Below, piece after piece: positions 41,901-50,746 of a DNA stretch of 57,083 nt (its first letter is position 1; every line of letters begins with the position of its first letter). The stretch covers positions 1 to 57,083 of the forward strand of contig JAEYZM010000037.1 of NCBI GenBank assembly GCA_023427985.1. Direction: 5' to 3'. Position numbers and translations under genes: made by a program. The notes under the pieces were generated by a model, which ran no database searches, was not told the DNA's origin, and saw only the letters and a program-made list of their open reading frames with translations. Origin of the DNA: Bacteroidota bacterium. GTDB taxonomy: Bacteria > Bacteroidota > Bacteroidia > Sphingobacteriales > Sphingobacteriaceae.

Positions 41901-42039
41901 CCGAAACAATAGGTGGATCAATAGAAGGGAATTCACGTACTCCCAAAAATTTATAACCGATGTATCCAAACAATATGATGAGTAAATTCATCACTATTGT
42001 AAATACTGGTTTCTTTATACTTGTTGTAGATAAACTCAT
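38956..42039 (-). CDS. RND-type multidrug efflux permease (HAE1-like)
   Basis: The 1027-residue inner membrane pump has the AcrB/MexB layout: membrane helix 1 (PVFTIVMNLLIILFGYIGY), two large periplasmic loops, and membrane helix 4 with the proton-relay Asp pair in ATGLVVDDGIVVTENIF. ALGALPIALSLGAAAKSR near the C-terminus is typical of the family. It exports drugs, bile-like compounds or metabolites by proton motive force; the substrate cannot be told. It is the second gene of the operon, 20 bases after the adaptor. Confidence 0.94.
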   Translation of the reverse strand: MSLSTTSIKKPVFTIVMNLLIILFGYIGYKFLGVREFPSIDPPIVSVRTNYPGANADIIESQITEPLEKVINSIDGIKNISSSSNQGSSIITVEFNLEKDLDEAANDVRDKVSQAVRTLPKDIDGLPVVSKADANSDAIISMTLQSDTRTQLEVSDYAENVISQRLQTIPGVSSVQIWGQKRYAMRLWLDPIKLSAYKLTPLDVKSALDRENIELPSGKIAGNTTELTVKTSGNLSTEDQFNDLIIKNDEDKLIRLRDVGYAVLGPENEESILRESGVPMIGLALVPQPGANYLDIADEFYKRYDQIEKELPKDYRLNIALDNTTFIRQSVTEVAETLLISLILVIAIIYLFFRDWSIAFRPLIDIPVSLIGTFFVMYLMGFSINVLTLLAIVLATGLVVDDGIVVTENIFKKVEEGLSPLEAAIKGSNEIFMAVISISITLAAVFLPIIFLEGFVGRLFREFGIVVASAVLISAFVSLTLTPMLNAKLMKSGHKKSKFYLMTEPFFQRMEAEYARTLDKFLKVRAWALGLLVLCFAIIFFVGKGLQSELSPLDDRSAIQMSITAPEGASYEYTDYFILKLTQILLDSVPEKRIALTVTSPGFTGSGAANTGFVRLKLYEPHERERSQNQIANQLTNLTRSLTEARVFVIQQQTISSGGRRGGLPVQYVLQAPNFEKLREVLPKFMERVQQNPTFTMNDVDLKFNKPELSVSIDRDKAKSLGVSVLDIAQTLQLALSGQRFAYFNMNSKQYSVIGQFDRSDRDEPIDLTSIFVRNNKNELIQLDNLVKVDEQSSPPQLYHNNRFMSATVSAGLAPGKTIGDGIKEMDEIAKEVLDDSFSTSLAGTSRDFAESNSNILFAFILSLILIYLILSAQFESFIDPLIIMITVPLAIAGAVLSLWMFDQTLNIFSQIGIIMLIGLVTKNGILIVEFANQLKLQGKSMSVAIREASAARLRPILMTSLAIALGALPIALSLGAAAKSRVSMGIVIIGGTIFSLILTLYIIPAIYTYMSRTKKLDTTDYNALEN

Positions 42040-42059
42040 GATTGTCCTTTAACAAAAAA

Positions 42060-43109
42060 TTATTTCAAGTTCAATACAGCACCGTCTTTGATAGACATGA
42101 TGCCTGTTGTAATTACAGTATCACCCACACTAAGTCCAGATGTTACTTGAATAAATTGATCGTTCCTGATTCCGGTTTGAACTACTTGCTCTTTGGCTTT
42201 TCCGTTTTTAGCAAGGTATACTTTTTTACCCTTTAAGATTGGAACAATTGCTTGATTAGGAATCATAATTGCATCTTTGATTTCATTTAATTCCAATTCA
42301 ATTTTTGCAAAAGAACCTGGAATAATTTTCCCATCATTATCAGCAATTGCACGCACTAATAATGTTCGAGTATTCTCATCAATACTTGGCTCAAAGGCAT
42401 ATACTTTTGCTTTGTATTTTTTCTTTACACCATCAATTTCGAAATTGATTTCAGCATTGTTCGCAATACTATTAGCGTATTTCTCTGGCACACTAAATGT
42501 GATTTTCACTTTATCGCTTTTCACTAATTTACTAATCGTGTTAGAGGGTGTAATATAATCGCCAACCGAAACCATTCTCAATCCCAATTGCCCCGAGAAT
42601 GGTGCTCTCACTTGAGTCTTCGCCAACTGAGCTTCTATTAATTCTGTCTCTGCTTTTAACGATTGCAGTTCAGTAAACACGATATCGTATTCTTGTTGTG
42701 AAATCGCTTCTTTCTTTAATAAAATGCGTTGGCGGTATTCTTGTTCTTCTGCAAGTTTTTGACGTGCTTTTGCTCGATCGTATTGAGCTTTTAATTCCTG
42801 ATCGTTTATTTTTAAAATCAAATCGCCCTGTTTTACATTCGCGCCTTCTTTGAACGATATCGAAATAATTTTTCCCGATCCTTCCGCTTTCAAATCGACC
42901 GACTCATCGGCTTGTATATTCCCAGTAACAACAATCTTCTCTCTTAAAACGGTGTCCGAAACCACAAAGAAATTCGCCGCAACTTTTGGCATCATTTTCT
43001 TGTTCCCTCCCGCTGTAGGGTTCTCAACCGATTTTTTACATGCGCTAATTCCTATTGCAAAAATCGATAAAACTATAAATGTAAAATTTCTTAACTGTCT
43101 GATTTTCAT
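42060..43109 (-). CDS. RND efflux periplasmic adaptor (membrane fusion protein), lipoprotein
   Basis: The 349-residue protein has a lipoprotein signal with lipobox GISAC (Cys24), a biotinyl-lipoyl-like hybrid motif (KAEGSGKIISISFKEGANV), a helical hairpin (residues 110-160, ELKAQYDRAKARQKLAEEQE), then RAPFSGQLGLRMVSVGDYI and beta-barrel domains. It links the permease to the TolC-like channel. It heads the operon and is divergent from an M61 peptidase gene across a 143-bp gap that holds a 12-bp palindrome. Confidence 0.93.
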   Translation of the reverse strand: MKIRQLRNFTFIVLSIFAIGISACKKSVENPTAGGNKKMMPKVAANFFVVSDTVLREKIVVTGNIQADESVDLKAEGSGKIISISFKEGANVKQGDLILKINDQELKAQYDRAKARQKLAEEQEYRQRILLKKEAISQQEYDIVFTELQSLKAETELIEAQLAKTQVRAPFSGQLGLRMVSVGDYITPSNTISKLVKSDKVKITFSVPEKYANSIANNAEINFEIDGVKKKYKAKVYAFEPSIDENTRTLLVRAIADNDGKIIPGSFAKIELELNEIKDAIMIPNQAIVPILKGKKVYLAKNGKAKEQVVQTGIRNDQFIQVTSGLSVGDTVITTGIMSIKDGAVLNLK

Positions 43110-43141
43110 TAATTATATATTTGGTAGATGTGCAAAGTTAA

Positions 43142-43153
43142 ATGTTATAACAT
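43142..43153. promoter_or_regulatory. 12-bp perfect palindrome upstream of the efflux operon
   Basis: ATGTTATAACAT is its own complement and lies about 33 bp before the adaptor start codon. It is the best operator candidate for the pump; no adjacent repressor gene is seen. Confidence 0.4.
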
Positions 43154-43252
43154 AAATACCTAACATCTGTTTAGATAAATGTAAAATCCATCAAAAATGT
43201 TATTCTAGACCAATTTCGTATACTTGTAGGTATAGGTATATATAACCAAATA

Positions 43253-45025
43253 ATGAAAAGATTAGTATTATTTATCGTATTTATGAGCGGATTACAAAGC
43301 TTAAACGCTGCAAATGTGAAGTATAAAATTTCATTCCCAGAGGCACAAGCCCATTATGTGAATGTAGAAATGGAACTTTCGGGTTTCAAAGAAAAAGAGT
43401 TGAAATTACAATTGCCGGTATGGACTCCGGGGTCTTATTTGATTCGTGAATTTGCTCGACATGTAGAATCTGTAAAAGCAACAGATGGAACCACGAACTT
43501 GAACATCGGCAAAATCAATAAAAACACATGGTTGGTACAGAATAATCCCAATGGAAGTATAAAAATTTCGTATCAAGTATATGCATTTGAATTAACAGTG
43601 CGCACAAGTTTCATTGACGATTCGCATGCGGCGATTATGCCTTCCAATATTTTCTTTTATGTCGATGGTTACATGAATTTGAAATCGGAGCTAATGATTG
43701 AGCCTAGAGCAAATTGGAAAAAGATATCGTGTGGATTGCCAAAAATCAAAGGTAATCCTTGGCATTTGCAAGCAGAGAATTACGATGTACTTGCCGACTC
43801 ACCGATTGAAATTGGGAATCAAGACATCATTGAATTTGAAGCGCAAGGTATCAAACATTCGGTAGCGATGGTTGGTCCGGGTTCATACGATGCAGAAAAA
43901 ATCAAGAAAGATTTTATTAAAATTATTGATGAATCTAGCAGTATTTTCGGTACGAATCCAGTGAAGGACTATACCTTTATTATACATAATGTAAACAGTG
44001 GTGGCGGCGGATTGGAGCATTTGAATTCAACTTCCTTACTCGTGCAGAGAAATGCTTATTCGAATGAAAACACTTACAACAGCTTTCTATCTTTAGTGGC
44101 ACATGAATATTTTCATTTATGGAATGTAAAACGATTACGTCCAATTGTTTTGGGGCCATTCGATTACAATCAAGAAAATTACACCAAGATGCTTTGGGTA
44201 TCGGAAGGGTTTACTGCATATTACGATAATTGGATTGTAAGAAGAGCTGGTTTTTTTACACCTGAAAAATATTTGGATTTGTTAGCGAATGATATTAGCA
44301 ATCAAACGAATTTACCCGGCGATAAAGTACAGCCTTTAAGTGAATCGAGCTTCGATGCATGGATTAAATATTATAGAAGAAACGAAAACTCTAACAATTC
44401 ACAAGTGTCGTATTACGATAAAGGCAGTTTAGCTGCATTGCTTATCAACCTAATGATCATTGAGCATTCAAAGGCTCAGCAAAATCTCGACGACTTAATG
44501 TCTTATCTATACAAAGAATATTACGAGAAGAAAAATATTGGATTTACAGATTTGCAATTCAAACAAGCAGCAGAAAAATTCACTGGAAGAAATCTCGATA
44601 AATTTTATGCAGAGTATATTGATGGTACGGCAAGCATCAATTATGAAAATTATTTATTGATCTGTGGTTTGAAACTTAGTAATTTAAATGCAGGTAAAAC
44701 GGATGCTTATTTAGGAATCAACACATCGGCACAAAACGGAAAAGTAATTATTACAAGCGTGAATAAGAATGGTCCAGCATATACTACGGGTTTAAATGTG
44801 AATGATGAAATAATTGCGATTAATAATTACAGAGTGGATGATTTAACGAAAGCAATGGTTGGTAGAAAAGTGGGAGATAAATTAAGTGTTTTGATTAATA
44901 GAGATGGTATACTAAAAACCATTGATGTTAGTTTAATTAACAATCCAAATGTGAAATATAAAATTGAGAAAATAGAAAAAATGTCGGCAGAGCAAGAAGC
45001 TGCGTATAAAAAATTAATGAACTAA
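43253..45025 (+). CDS. M61-family metallopeptidase (glycyl aminopeptidase type) with PDZ domain
   Basis: The 590-residue protein has a signal peptide (residues 1-19, ending LNAA), an N-terminal beta domain (PVWTPGSYLIREFARHVESV), the zinc motif VAHEYFHLWNVKRLRP at about residues 281-297 with the third-ligand region WVSEGFTAYY, and a C-terminal PDZ domain (residues 480-570, YLGINTSAQNGKVIITSVNKNG...AYTTGLNVNDEIIAINN in parts). M61 enzymes cleave N-terminal Gly/Ala residues in the periplasm. It is followed after 5 bases by the rhodanese-thioredoxin gene. Confidence 0.92.
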   Translation: MKRLVLFIVFMSGLQSLNAANVKYKISFPEAQAHYVNVEMELSGFKEKELKLQLPVWTPGSYLIREFARHVESVKATDGTTNLNIGKINKNTWLVQNNPNGSIKISYQVYAFELTVRTSFIDDSHAAIMPSNIFFYVDGYMNLKSELMIEPRANWKKISCGLPKIKGNPWHLQAENYDVLADSPIEIGNQDIIEFEAQGIKHSVAMVGPGSYDAEKIKKDFIKIIDESSSIFGTNPVKDYTFIIHNVNSGGGGLEHLNSTSLLVQRNAYSNENTYNSFLSLVAHEYFHLWNVKRLRPIVLGPFDYNQENYTKMLWVSEGFTAYYDNWIVRRAGFFTPEKYLDLLANDISNQTNLPGDKVQPLSESSFDAWIKYYRRNENSNNSQVSYYDKGSLAALLINLMIIEHSKAQQNLDDLMSYLYKEYYEKKNIGFTDLQFKQAAEKFTGRNLDKFYAEYIDGTASINYENYLLICGLKLSNLNAGKTDAYLGINTSAQNGKVIITSVNKNGPAYTTGLNVNDEIIAINNYRVDDLTKAMVGRKVGDKLSVLINRDGILKTIDVSLINNPNVKYKIEKIEKMSAEQEAAYKKLMN

Positions 45026-45030
45026 GTATT

Positions 45031-45726
45031 ATGAAAAATATATTAATCGTATTAAGTCTATTTATTTTCGCTTGTAGTAATGGACAACAAAAGGGATTCC
45101 TGATGAACGCAGAGGAATTCAAAAAAGGGATTGAAAGTGATAAAAATGCAGTGGTATTGGATGTGCGTACGCCGAAGGAATTTGGTTTAGGTCGAATTCC
45201 GAATGCAGTGAATATCGATTGGAATTCAAGGGATGCAGAAGAACAATTGGCAAAATTGGATCCAAGTAAAACGTACTATGTATACTGTTTAAGTGGAGGT
45301 AGAAGTGCAAGTGCTGTTGATTATTTGAAATCATCTGGGTTCAAAAATGTATATGAATTGAATGGTGGTATTATGAAGTGGAGAGGTGCTAATTTCCCTG
45401 AAGAGAAAGAAAACACTGGCGATGTGCACCAGAAATTAACCTTGGAACAATTCAATGAATTGGTAAAAAGTGATAAAGTGGTAGTGGTTGATTTCTTTGC
45501 GGAATGGTGTGGTCCATGTAAAAAAATGGCGCCGTATTTAGCTGACATGCAAAAAAATATGTCGGATAAAATAAAAATCGTTAAGATCGATGCGGACCTC
45601 AACGTGGATCTTTGCAAAGCCTTAGGAATTGATGCATTGCCAACTTTATACGTCTACAAAAATAATCAACGTAGTTTTACGCATGTTGGATATTTGAGTA
45701 GAGAAGATTTAGAAAAGGAATTATAA
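45031..45726 (+). CDS. rhodanese-thioredoxin fusion lipoprotein
   Basis: The 231-residue protein has a short lipoprotein signal with lipobox LFIFAC (Cys15). Residues 25-125 are a rhodanese domain with VVLDVRTPKEFGLGRIPNAVNID and the active Cys in YVYCLSGGRSASA. Residues 130-231 are a thioredoxin domain with VVVDFFAEWCGPCKKMAPYL (WCGPC) and the cis-Pro in IDALPTLYVY. The fusion places a sulfur-transfer domain beside a dithiol domain in the envelope, so a role in periplasmic persulfide or disulfide chemistry is likely. It probably shares a transcript with the M61 gene. Confidence 0.9.
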   Translation: MKNILIVLSLFIFACSNGQQKGFLMNAEEFKKGIESDKNAVVLDVRTPKEFGLGRIPNAVNIDWNSRDAEEQLAKLDPSKTYYVYCLSGGRSASAVDYLKSSGFKNVYELNGGIMKWRGANFPEEKENTGDVHQKLTLEQFNELVKSDKVVVVDFFAEWCGPCKKMAPYLADMQKNMSDKIKIVKIDADLNVDLCKALGIDALPTLYVYKNNQRSFTHVGYLSREDLEKEL

Positions 45727-45733
45727 TTTTTTA

Positions 45734-47434
45734 TCAAGCTTGTTTAATCACTTTGTTATTCGCTAATAAGGTGATTAAATAAGCAATGATGACAACACCC
45801 AAACAGCCAATCACATTTAACCATAAAAAGGCTGTTAAATCGAAATAATATACTACACATACGATAGCTTCGGCAATCAAAGCGGCATAAAATGTTGCAT
45901 TTGCTCCTAATTTTTTAAAGTAAAAAGCAACTATAAATATTCCTAAAATGGTTCCGTAGAAGAGTGAACCTAAAATATTTACAGCTTCGATTAAGTTTCC
46001 AATTTTACCTGCGAAGTATGCAACAATCATACAGAAAATTCCCCAAGCTATTGTAAAGATTCTTGAATACTTCACATAGGTCTCATCATCGGCTTCTCTA
46101 TTTATTAAACTTCTGTATACGTCCACGCAGGTTGTGTTCGCCAAGGAACTCAAGCCTGCAGCAGTAGAACCCATACTCGCCAAGAATATGATGGCGATTA
46201 ACAATCCAACTAATCCTGTTGGCAAATGATTCATCACAAAACTTAAGAAAATATAATTGCTATCGTCTGCATCGTTCAGCAATTTCGCTTTATCCATGAG
46301 CGACTTGGTTTCTTTACGAATTTCCTGATAGCGTTGTTCGTTTATTTTTAATGTTTCAATTACTTGATTGGCATCGTTTGAATTATTGCTCGTATATGCA
46401 TTTGACAATTTTTCGATGTTTTGTTTTTTAACTACTGCAATCTCCTTTGCAATACTTTCCAATGAATCAAATTTTGACGCATACTTGGTCGACTTGATTT
46501 CATTGACAGCTTGCTGATTGAAGTAAATAGGTGCCGAGTGGAATTGATAGAATACGACTAAGAGTGCACCTAACATTAATATCAAGTACTGCATCGGTAT
46601 TTTAACAATACCGTTCATGATTAAACCTAGTCTACTTTCTTTGATTGATTTCCCAGCGAGGTAGCGGGCTACTTGCGATTGATCGGTTCCGAAATACGAT
46701 AATGCCAAGAAAAATCCACCCAATAATCCCGACCATACATTATACTTATTGTTCCAATCCATTTTAGTATCAATTGTATTCAACTTCCCTAACTCCCCAG
46801 CTAAATGGTAGGTTTCAGAGAATCCAAAACCTTCAGGCAACAAATGAATGATCATGTATCCAGCGACAAACATCCCCGTGAATATGATAAACATTTGTAA
46901 GAAATGTGTGTGCGAGACTGCTTTCGTACCACCGTATACCGTATATAAAATCACTAACACTCCAATTATTGTTGTAGTGTAATAATGCGACATCCCCAAT
47001 AAAGTGGATAGAATAATTGATGGGGCATAAATGGTAATACCTGTTGATACACCACGTTGAATTAAAAATAAAAATGCCGTGAAGGATCTTGTTTTTAAAT
47101 CGAAACGTTGCTCTAAATATTCATAAGCCGTGTAGACTTTTAATCGATGAAAAATCGGAACAAAGGTGATGCATAAAACTAACATCGCCAATGGTAGTCC
47201 AAAATAGAATTGCACAAATCGAGTTCCATCGGTAAAGCCTTGTCCGGGTGCAGATAAAAATGTGATCGCACTTGCTTGTGTAGCCATTACAGAAAGTCCA
47301 ACATTGTACCAAGGCATCTCTCTGTTGGCTACTAAATAACTGTCTAGGTTTTTCTTACCTCTACTTTTATAAATACCATATACTACAATTAGCAATAAGG
47401 TAAGAAACAATACTATCCAGTCGATATAATACAT
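45734..47434 (-). CDS. sodium:solute symporter (SSS) family transporter
   Basis: The 566-residue membrane protein has about 13 hydrophobic helices and the SSS motifs NVGLSVMATQASAITFLSAPG near residue 45 and SMGSTAAGLSSLANTTCVDVY near residue 430 (sodium site region). A Lys/Gln/Asn-rich insert (about residues 310-390) interrupts the membrane core. Substrates in the family include sugars, sialic acid and amino acids; here it overlaps the PIG-L deacetylase gene by one base (TAATG), so import of a deacetylated sugar or its conjugate is plausible. Confidence 0.88.
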   Translation of the reverse strand: MYYIDWIVLFLTLLLIVVYGIYKSRGKKNLDSYLVANREMPWYNVGLSVMATQASAITFLSAPGQGFTDGTRFVQFYFGLPLAMLVLCITFVPIFHRLKVYTAYEYLEQRFDLKTRSFTAFLFLIQRGVSTGITIYAPSIILSTLLGMSHYYTTTIIGVLVILYTVYGGTKAVSHTHFLQMFIIFTGMFVAGYMIIHLLPEGFGFSETYHLAGELGKLNTIDTKMDWNNKYNVWSGLLGGFFLALSYFGTDQSQVARYLAGKSIKESRLGLIMNGIVKIPMQYLILMLGALLVVFYQFHSAPIYFNQQAVNEIKSTKYASKFDSLESIAKEIAVVKKQNIEKLSNAYTSNNSNDANQVIETLKINEQRYQEIRKETKSLMDKAKLLNDADDSNYIFLSFVMNHLPTGLVGLLIAIIFLASMGSTAAGLSSLANTTCVDVYRSLINREADDETYVKYSRIFTIAWGIFCMIVAYFAGKIGNLIEAVNILGSLFYGTILGIFIVAFYFKKLGANATFYAALIAEAIVCVVYYFDLTAFLWLNVIGCLGVVIIAYLITLLANNKVIKQA

Positions 47435-49902
47435 TAGCGCGATTGTGAAATTATATTTGCAAATAATTTATAAGCTCCTGGAACACCTGCAGGCAATTGA
47501 CGGAAAAAAGAAATTCCTGTATACGTAAATGTTCCTTTACCGTATGCACAAGTAATTAATATCCCATCCGATGTTTTTTCGTTTGGATCATTCCCGCTAA
47601 AAATTTTTCTGTATTGAGGATCTACTTTCGATAAGAAATACAATCCTCTTTCTTGTACCCAAGCGTCAAAATCTTTATCGCTAATTTTATTCGGATAGTT
47701 CAGGATTTTATCGGCAGGATTTACAAAATTCATTGTAGCTTGTTCATCGGTTATCCTATCTCTTGTAATTTGAAAATCGTATGGACCGACTTTAGAACTT
47801 ACATTACTAATGAAATTACTAGTATTATATTGTACTACGTAATTACCACCATTCTCAACATATTTCATCAATTTATTGTAATGGTTTTTCATATTCTCAT
47901 TGGTATTATACAATCGAATACCTGCAACAATTACATCAAATTCATTAAGCTCCTTGGTATTCAAATAGGCCTCGTCAATCATTGTTACTTCGAAGCCCAA
48001 CTGTTTTAATGCTTCAGGAATTTCATCACCAGCACCAATGATATATCCAGCTCGTTTGCCTTTCACAACAATATCTGTTTTCTCCAATCGAATTTTAGTC
48101 GGCACCACTTGTACCTGTACAGGTATATGATCGTATTCAATCCGCTCCACTTTTGAAGCATATACTTTATCGCCAATGATAACTTCCGGTATTAATTCAA
48201 GACTTTGGATTTCAGATGAAGTAAAACTCAAATCAAATTCAAAGTTCAATACAGCGTTCGTTTGCGATGAACTAAACTCAATTTCAGCGGGACTAATTTT
48301 CACTTTTCCATTTGAACGAATTCTAAGAATTGCTTTATCAATGGTTTTGAAATTCTGTACGCTTAGTTTTATATTTTTATTCAATTCATTTTTGCCAAGT
48401 ATAATATTTTTATCTAAAGCTTGGATAGAAACCGCAGGCAACACTTCTACATCCCTTTGCAATTCACCCTTCACAGGATCTGTCCATTTATACTTTAATG
48501 TTTTTGTCGATGTGTACCTCTTGGAATTGATTTCAAAAACATACTCCATTTGTAGCGCTGCAATAGGATTTGGCACTCCAATCAATTGTTGATTTGCAAC
48601 ATGGAAAAGTCCTTGCGATGGTTTCTCAATCAACCAATAAGGATTGGAATAGGAAATACTTTCTGCAATAATTTGTTTCGTTGAATAATTTAAAAGAATA
48701 TTGTTTTCTAAATTTTTATTAAATATCGAATCGAATCCCGAATTCGATTTCACTTGAACTAATTTAATTGATTGATTCGATCTGTTAATTACCTGTACAG
48801 AAAATTTCAATCCTTCGTTTCTATTCGCTACATAATCATTTGCATAAGAATCAAAGAACAATCCGGCACAAGAAAAAATTAATTCTTGTACTTCTTTTAA
48901 CTTTTGATTTCTCCAATAGGAATTATCTAATTTCATCAATTCGGTCTCGATTGCTTGTAATAAAGGAATTGATAAATCGGGCTGATTGGAATCGAATTCC
49001 TTCAATAATTTCTGCGTTAACTTTGAAATTGATTTTGTGCCTGGTAGTCTTGACCAAGAATCATTTACGCCTTCTAGTATATTTGATTTTACAGAATCCC
49101 CTTTCACGTATTTGAAAGTTTCCTTAATACTACCACGCTGCATTGGAACTCCAAAACCTTGGCTCTTATGTTGCGATCTACTCATGGATGCAATCTCACC
49201 ATAACTCTTACCCAACAATTCATTATAATCGCCAATGTCTAACTTCGTAAAATCCTTTCCATCACTTTGAGGAGCATTACCAAAATTAAAACCATTCCAT
49301 ACCAACCGCTTTACTTTCCAAGGTTTAACAAATTGCAATTGCTCTTTATATTTATTAGGATCCGCAGCAGCATCCATTGCCTCTTCAGCTAACAATGCCG
49401 ATGCAGTGTGATGGCCGTGTCCGCCTGAACCATCGGTAGGAAATCTTGTAATTATAACATCCGGTTGAAAATTTCTAATTACCCAAACCATATCGGCAAG
49501 CACTGAATCTTTTTTCCAAATTCTAAACGTCTCATCAGGATTTTTAGAGAATCCAAAATCGAATGCACGCGTAAAAAACTGTTCAGCACCATCAATTCTT
49601 CTAGCTGCTAACAACTCTTGGGTACGAATCATTCCCAACTTCTCACTTTGCTCTGTCCCAATTAAATTCTGTCCACCATCGCCTCGTGTTAAAGACAAAT
49701 ATGCCGTTCGCCATTTCTTTTCATTTGCCAAATAACTTAACAATCGAGTGTTCTCATCATCGGGATGTGCAGCAATGTATAATGCCGAACCTAATACATC
49801 TAGTTTCTGCATTTTCAAATATATCTCCGAAGAACTCTGTGCCTTTACAAAGGATATAGAAAGAAGCAAAATCCAAACACTCAATAAATTAATTTTTCTC
49901 AT
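47434..49902 (-). CDS. PIG-L (LmbE-like) family deacetylase, large exported form
   Basis: The 822-residue protein has a signal peptide (residues 1-21, ending VKAQ) and an N-terminal PIG-L domain with the zinc motif AAHPDDENTRLLSYLA and SLTRGDGGQNLIGTEQSE. GHGHHTASALLAEEA supplies the further zinc His. Beta-sandwich regions fill the middle, and the end (FDVIVAGIRLYNTNENM and VENGGNYVVQYNTS) looks like a GATase-type Rossmann domain. PIG-L enzymes remove acetyl groups from N-acetylglucosamine-containing molecules. It is coupled to an SSS transporter. Confidence 0.88.
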   Translation of the reverse strand: MRKINLLSVWILLLSISFVKAQSSSEIYLKMQKLDVLGSALYIAAHPDDENTRLLSYLANEKKWRTAYLSLTRGDGGQNLIGTEQSEKLGMIRTQELLAARRIDGAEQFFTRAFDFGFSKNPDETFRIWKKDSVLADMVWVIRNFQPDVIITRFPTDGSGGHGHHTASALLAEEAMDAAADPNKYKEQLQFVKPWKVKRLVWNGFNFGNAPQSDGKDFTKLDIGDYNELLGKSYGEIASMSRSQHKSQGFGVPMQRGSIKETFKYVKGDSVKSNILEGVNDSWSRLPGTKSISKLTQKLLKEFDSNQPDLSIPLLQAIETELMKLDNSYWRNQKLKEVQELIFSCAGLFFDSYANDYVANRNEGLKFSVQVINRSNQSIKLVQVKSNSGFDSIFNKNLENNILLNYSTKQIIAESISYSNPYWLIEKPSQGLFHVANQQLIGVPNPIAALQMEYVFEINSKRYTSTKTLKYKWTDPVKGELQRDVEVLPAVSIQALDKNIILGKNELNKNIKLSVQNFKTIDKAILRIRSNGKVKISPAEIEFSSSQTNAVLNFEFDLSFTSSEIQSLELIPEVIIGDKVYASKVERIEYDHIPVQVQVVPTKIRLEKTDIVVKGKRAGYIIGAGDEIPEALKQLGFEVTMIDEAYLNTKELNEFDVIVAGIRLYNTNENMKNHYNKLMKYVENGGNYVVQYNTSNFISNVSSKVGPYDFQITRDRITDEQATMNFVNPADKILNYPNKISDKDFDAWVQERGLYFLSKVDPQYRKIFSGNDPNEKTSDGILITCAYGKGTFTYTGISFFRQLPAGVPGAYKLFANIISQSR

Positions 49903-49955
49903 AGTAAAGATTTGAATTTATGAAGATAAGAAAATGCTATAAATCACAAAGTAAA

Positions 49956-49988
49956 GAAGGCCTTACAATTCTTCATCGCAAGGCCTTC
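49956..49988 (-). terminator. hairpin terminator after the outer membrane protein gene
   Basis: GAAGGCCTT (49956-49964) and AAGGCCTTC (49980-49988) form a 9-bp stem with a 15-base loop. On the minus strand the stem is followed by TTTACTTT, so it would end the transcript of the 50008-50745 gene. The large loop lowers confidence. Confidence 0.5.
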
Positions 49989-50007
49989 TCTTTTGGTTTT
50001 CAATCGT

Positions 50008-50745
50008 TTAACTTTTACGTATTACTCGATTACTAGTGTTCATTTTTTTCTTTCCAAACATAATAAAGACACTTGCCTCCAATCCAAAACCACTCGAATA
50101 ATTTAAAGTCTTATCGCTTTGTTGAAATGTATTGGTATTCACCGTCTCATCTAGTTTATCTACATCGGCACTAAACCATTGAAAATTATAGAAGGCACGA
50201 GCACCTACTCCAACGAAACCAAATGTAATATTGGACTGTAAATAAATTTTATTCCCTGTCGACAAATCATTGAATTTTACGGTTGCAATGGAATCCGTTC
50301 TCGTATGAAAATTCATTGCCCCAAATTCCGCAGTTGCGCCAACAATCAAATCCATGATTCCAGAATTGATCATGGTATAGCCCATGCCAACTGAACCTTG
50401 ATTATAAATAAAATCGATCTCCCTAAATCGCGCACCCGCTTCTGCCCTCGTATTCGCTTTATTCATCGCATATCGAAATTCCACATGCAAGCCCGTTTCC
50501 GAATTCACATTCCCCCAAACAAAATTATAGCCCGATAAAAAATTGATCTTATCCATTTTTTTTGTCAAAGCAACTGAGCCGTTTGCACCCGTTCTCGATG
50601 TATTATAATTATCAACAAAGGCGTCGAAACGATCAAAGTTAAACGCTGAACCATTCAATCCACCACCAATATAAGTATAGGATTTTTGTGCCGATGTGTT
50701 AGCAGCAATGAATAGTAATGCTAGAATATACAAATACCTTTTCAT
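50008..50745 (-). CDS. outer membrane beta-barrel protein of unknown function
   Basis: The 245-residue protein has a signal peptide (residues 1-19, ending TSAQ) and then alternating amphipathic strands separated by Asn/Asp/Gly turns (YTYIGGGLNGSAFNF, INFLSGYNFVWGNVN, VGMGYTMINSGIMDLIVG), as expected for an 8- to 12-stranded barrel, ending with GLEASVFIMFGKKK. No family could be named. It is the last of three exported-protein genes spaced 1-2 bases apart, so the three form one operon. Confidence 0.72.
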   Translation of the reverse strand: MKRYLYILALLFIAANTSAQKSYTYIGGGLNGSAFNFDRFDAFVDNYNTSRTGANGSVALTKKMDKINFLSGYNFVWGNVNSETGLHVEFRYAMNKANTRAEAGARFREIDFIYNQGSVGMGYTMINSGIMDLIVGATAEFGAMNFHTRTDSIATVKFNDLSTGNKIYLQSNITFGFVGVGARAFYNFQWFSADVDKLDETVNTNTFQQSDKTLNYSSGFGLEASVFIMFGKKKMNTSNRVIRKS

Positions 50746-50746
50746 G

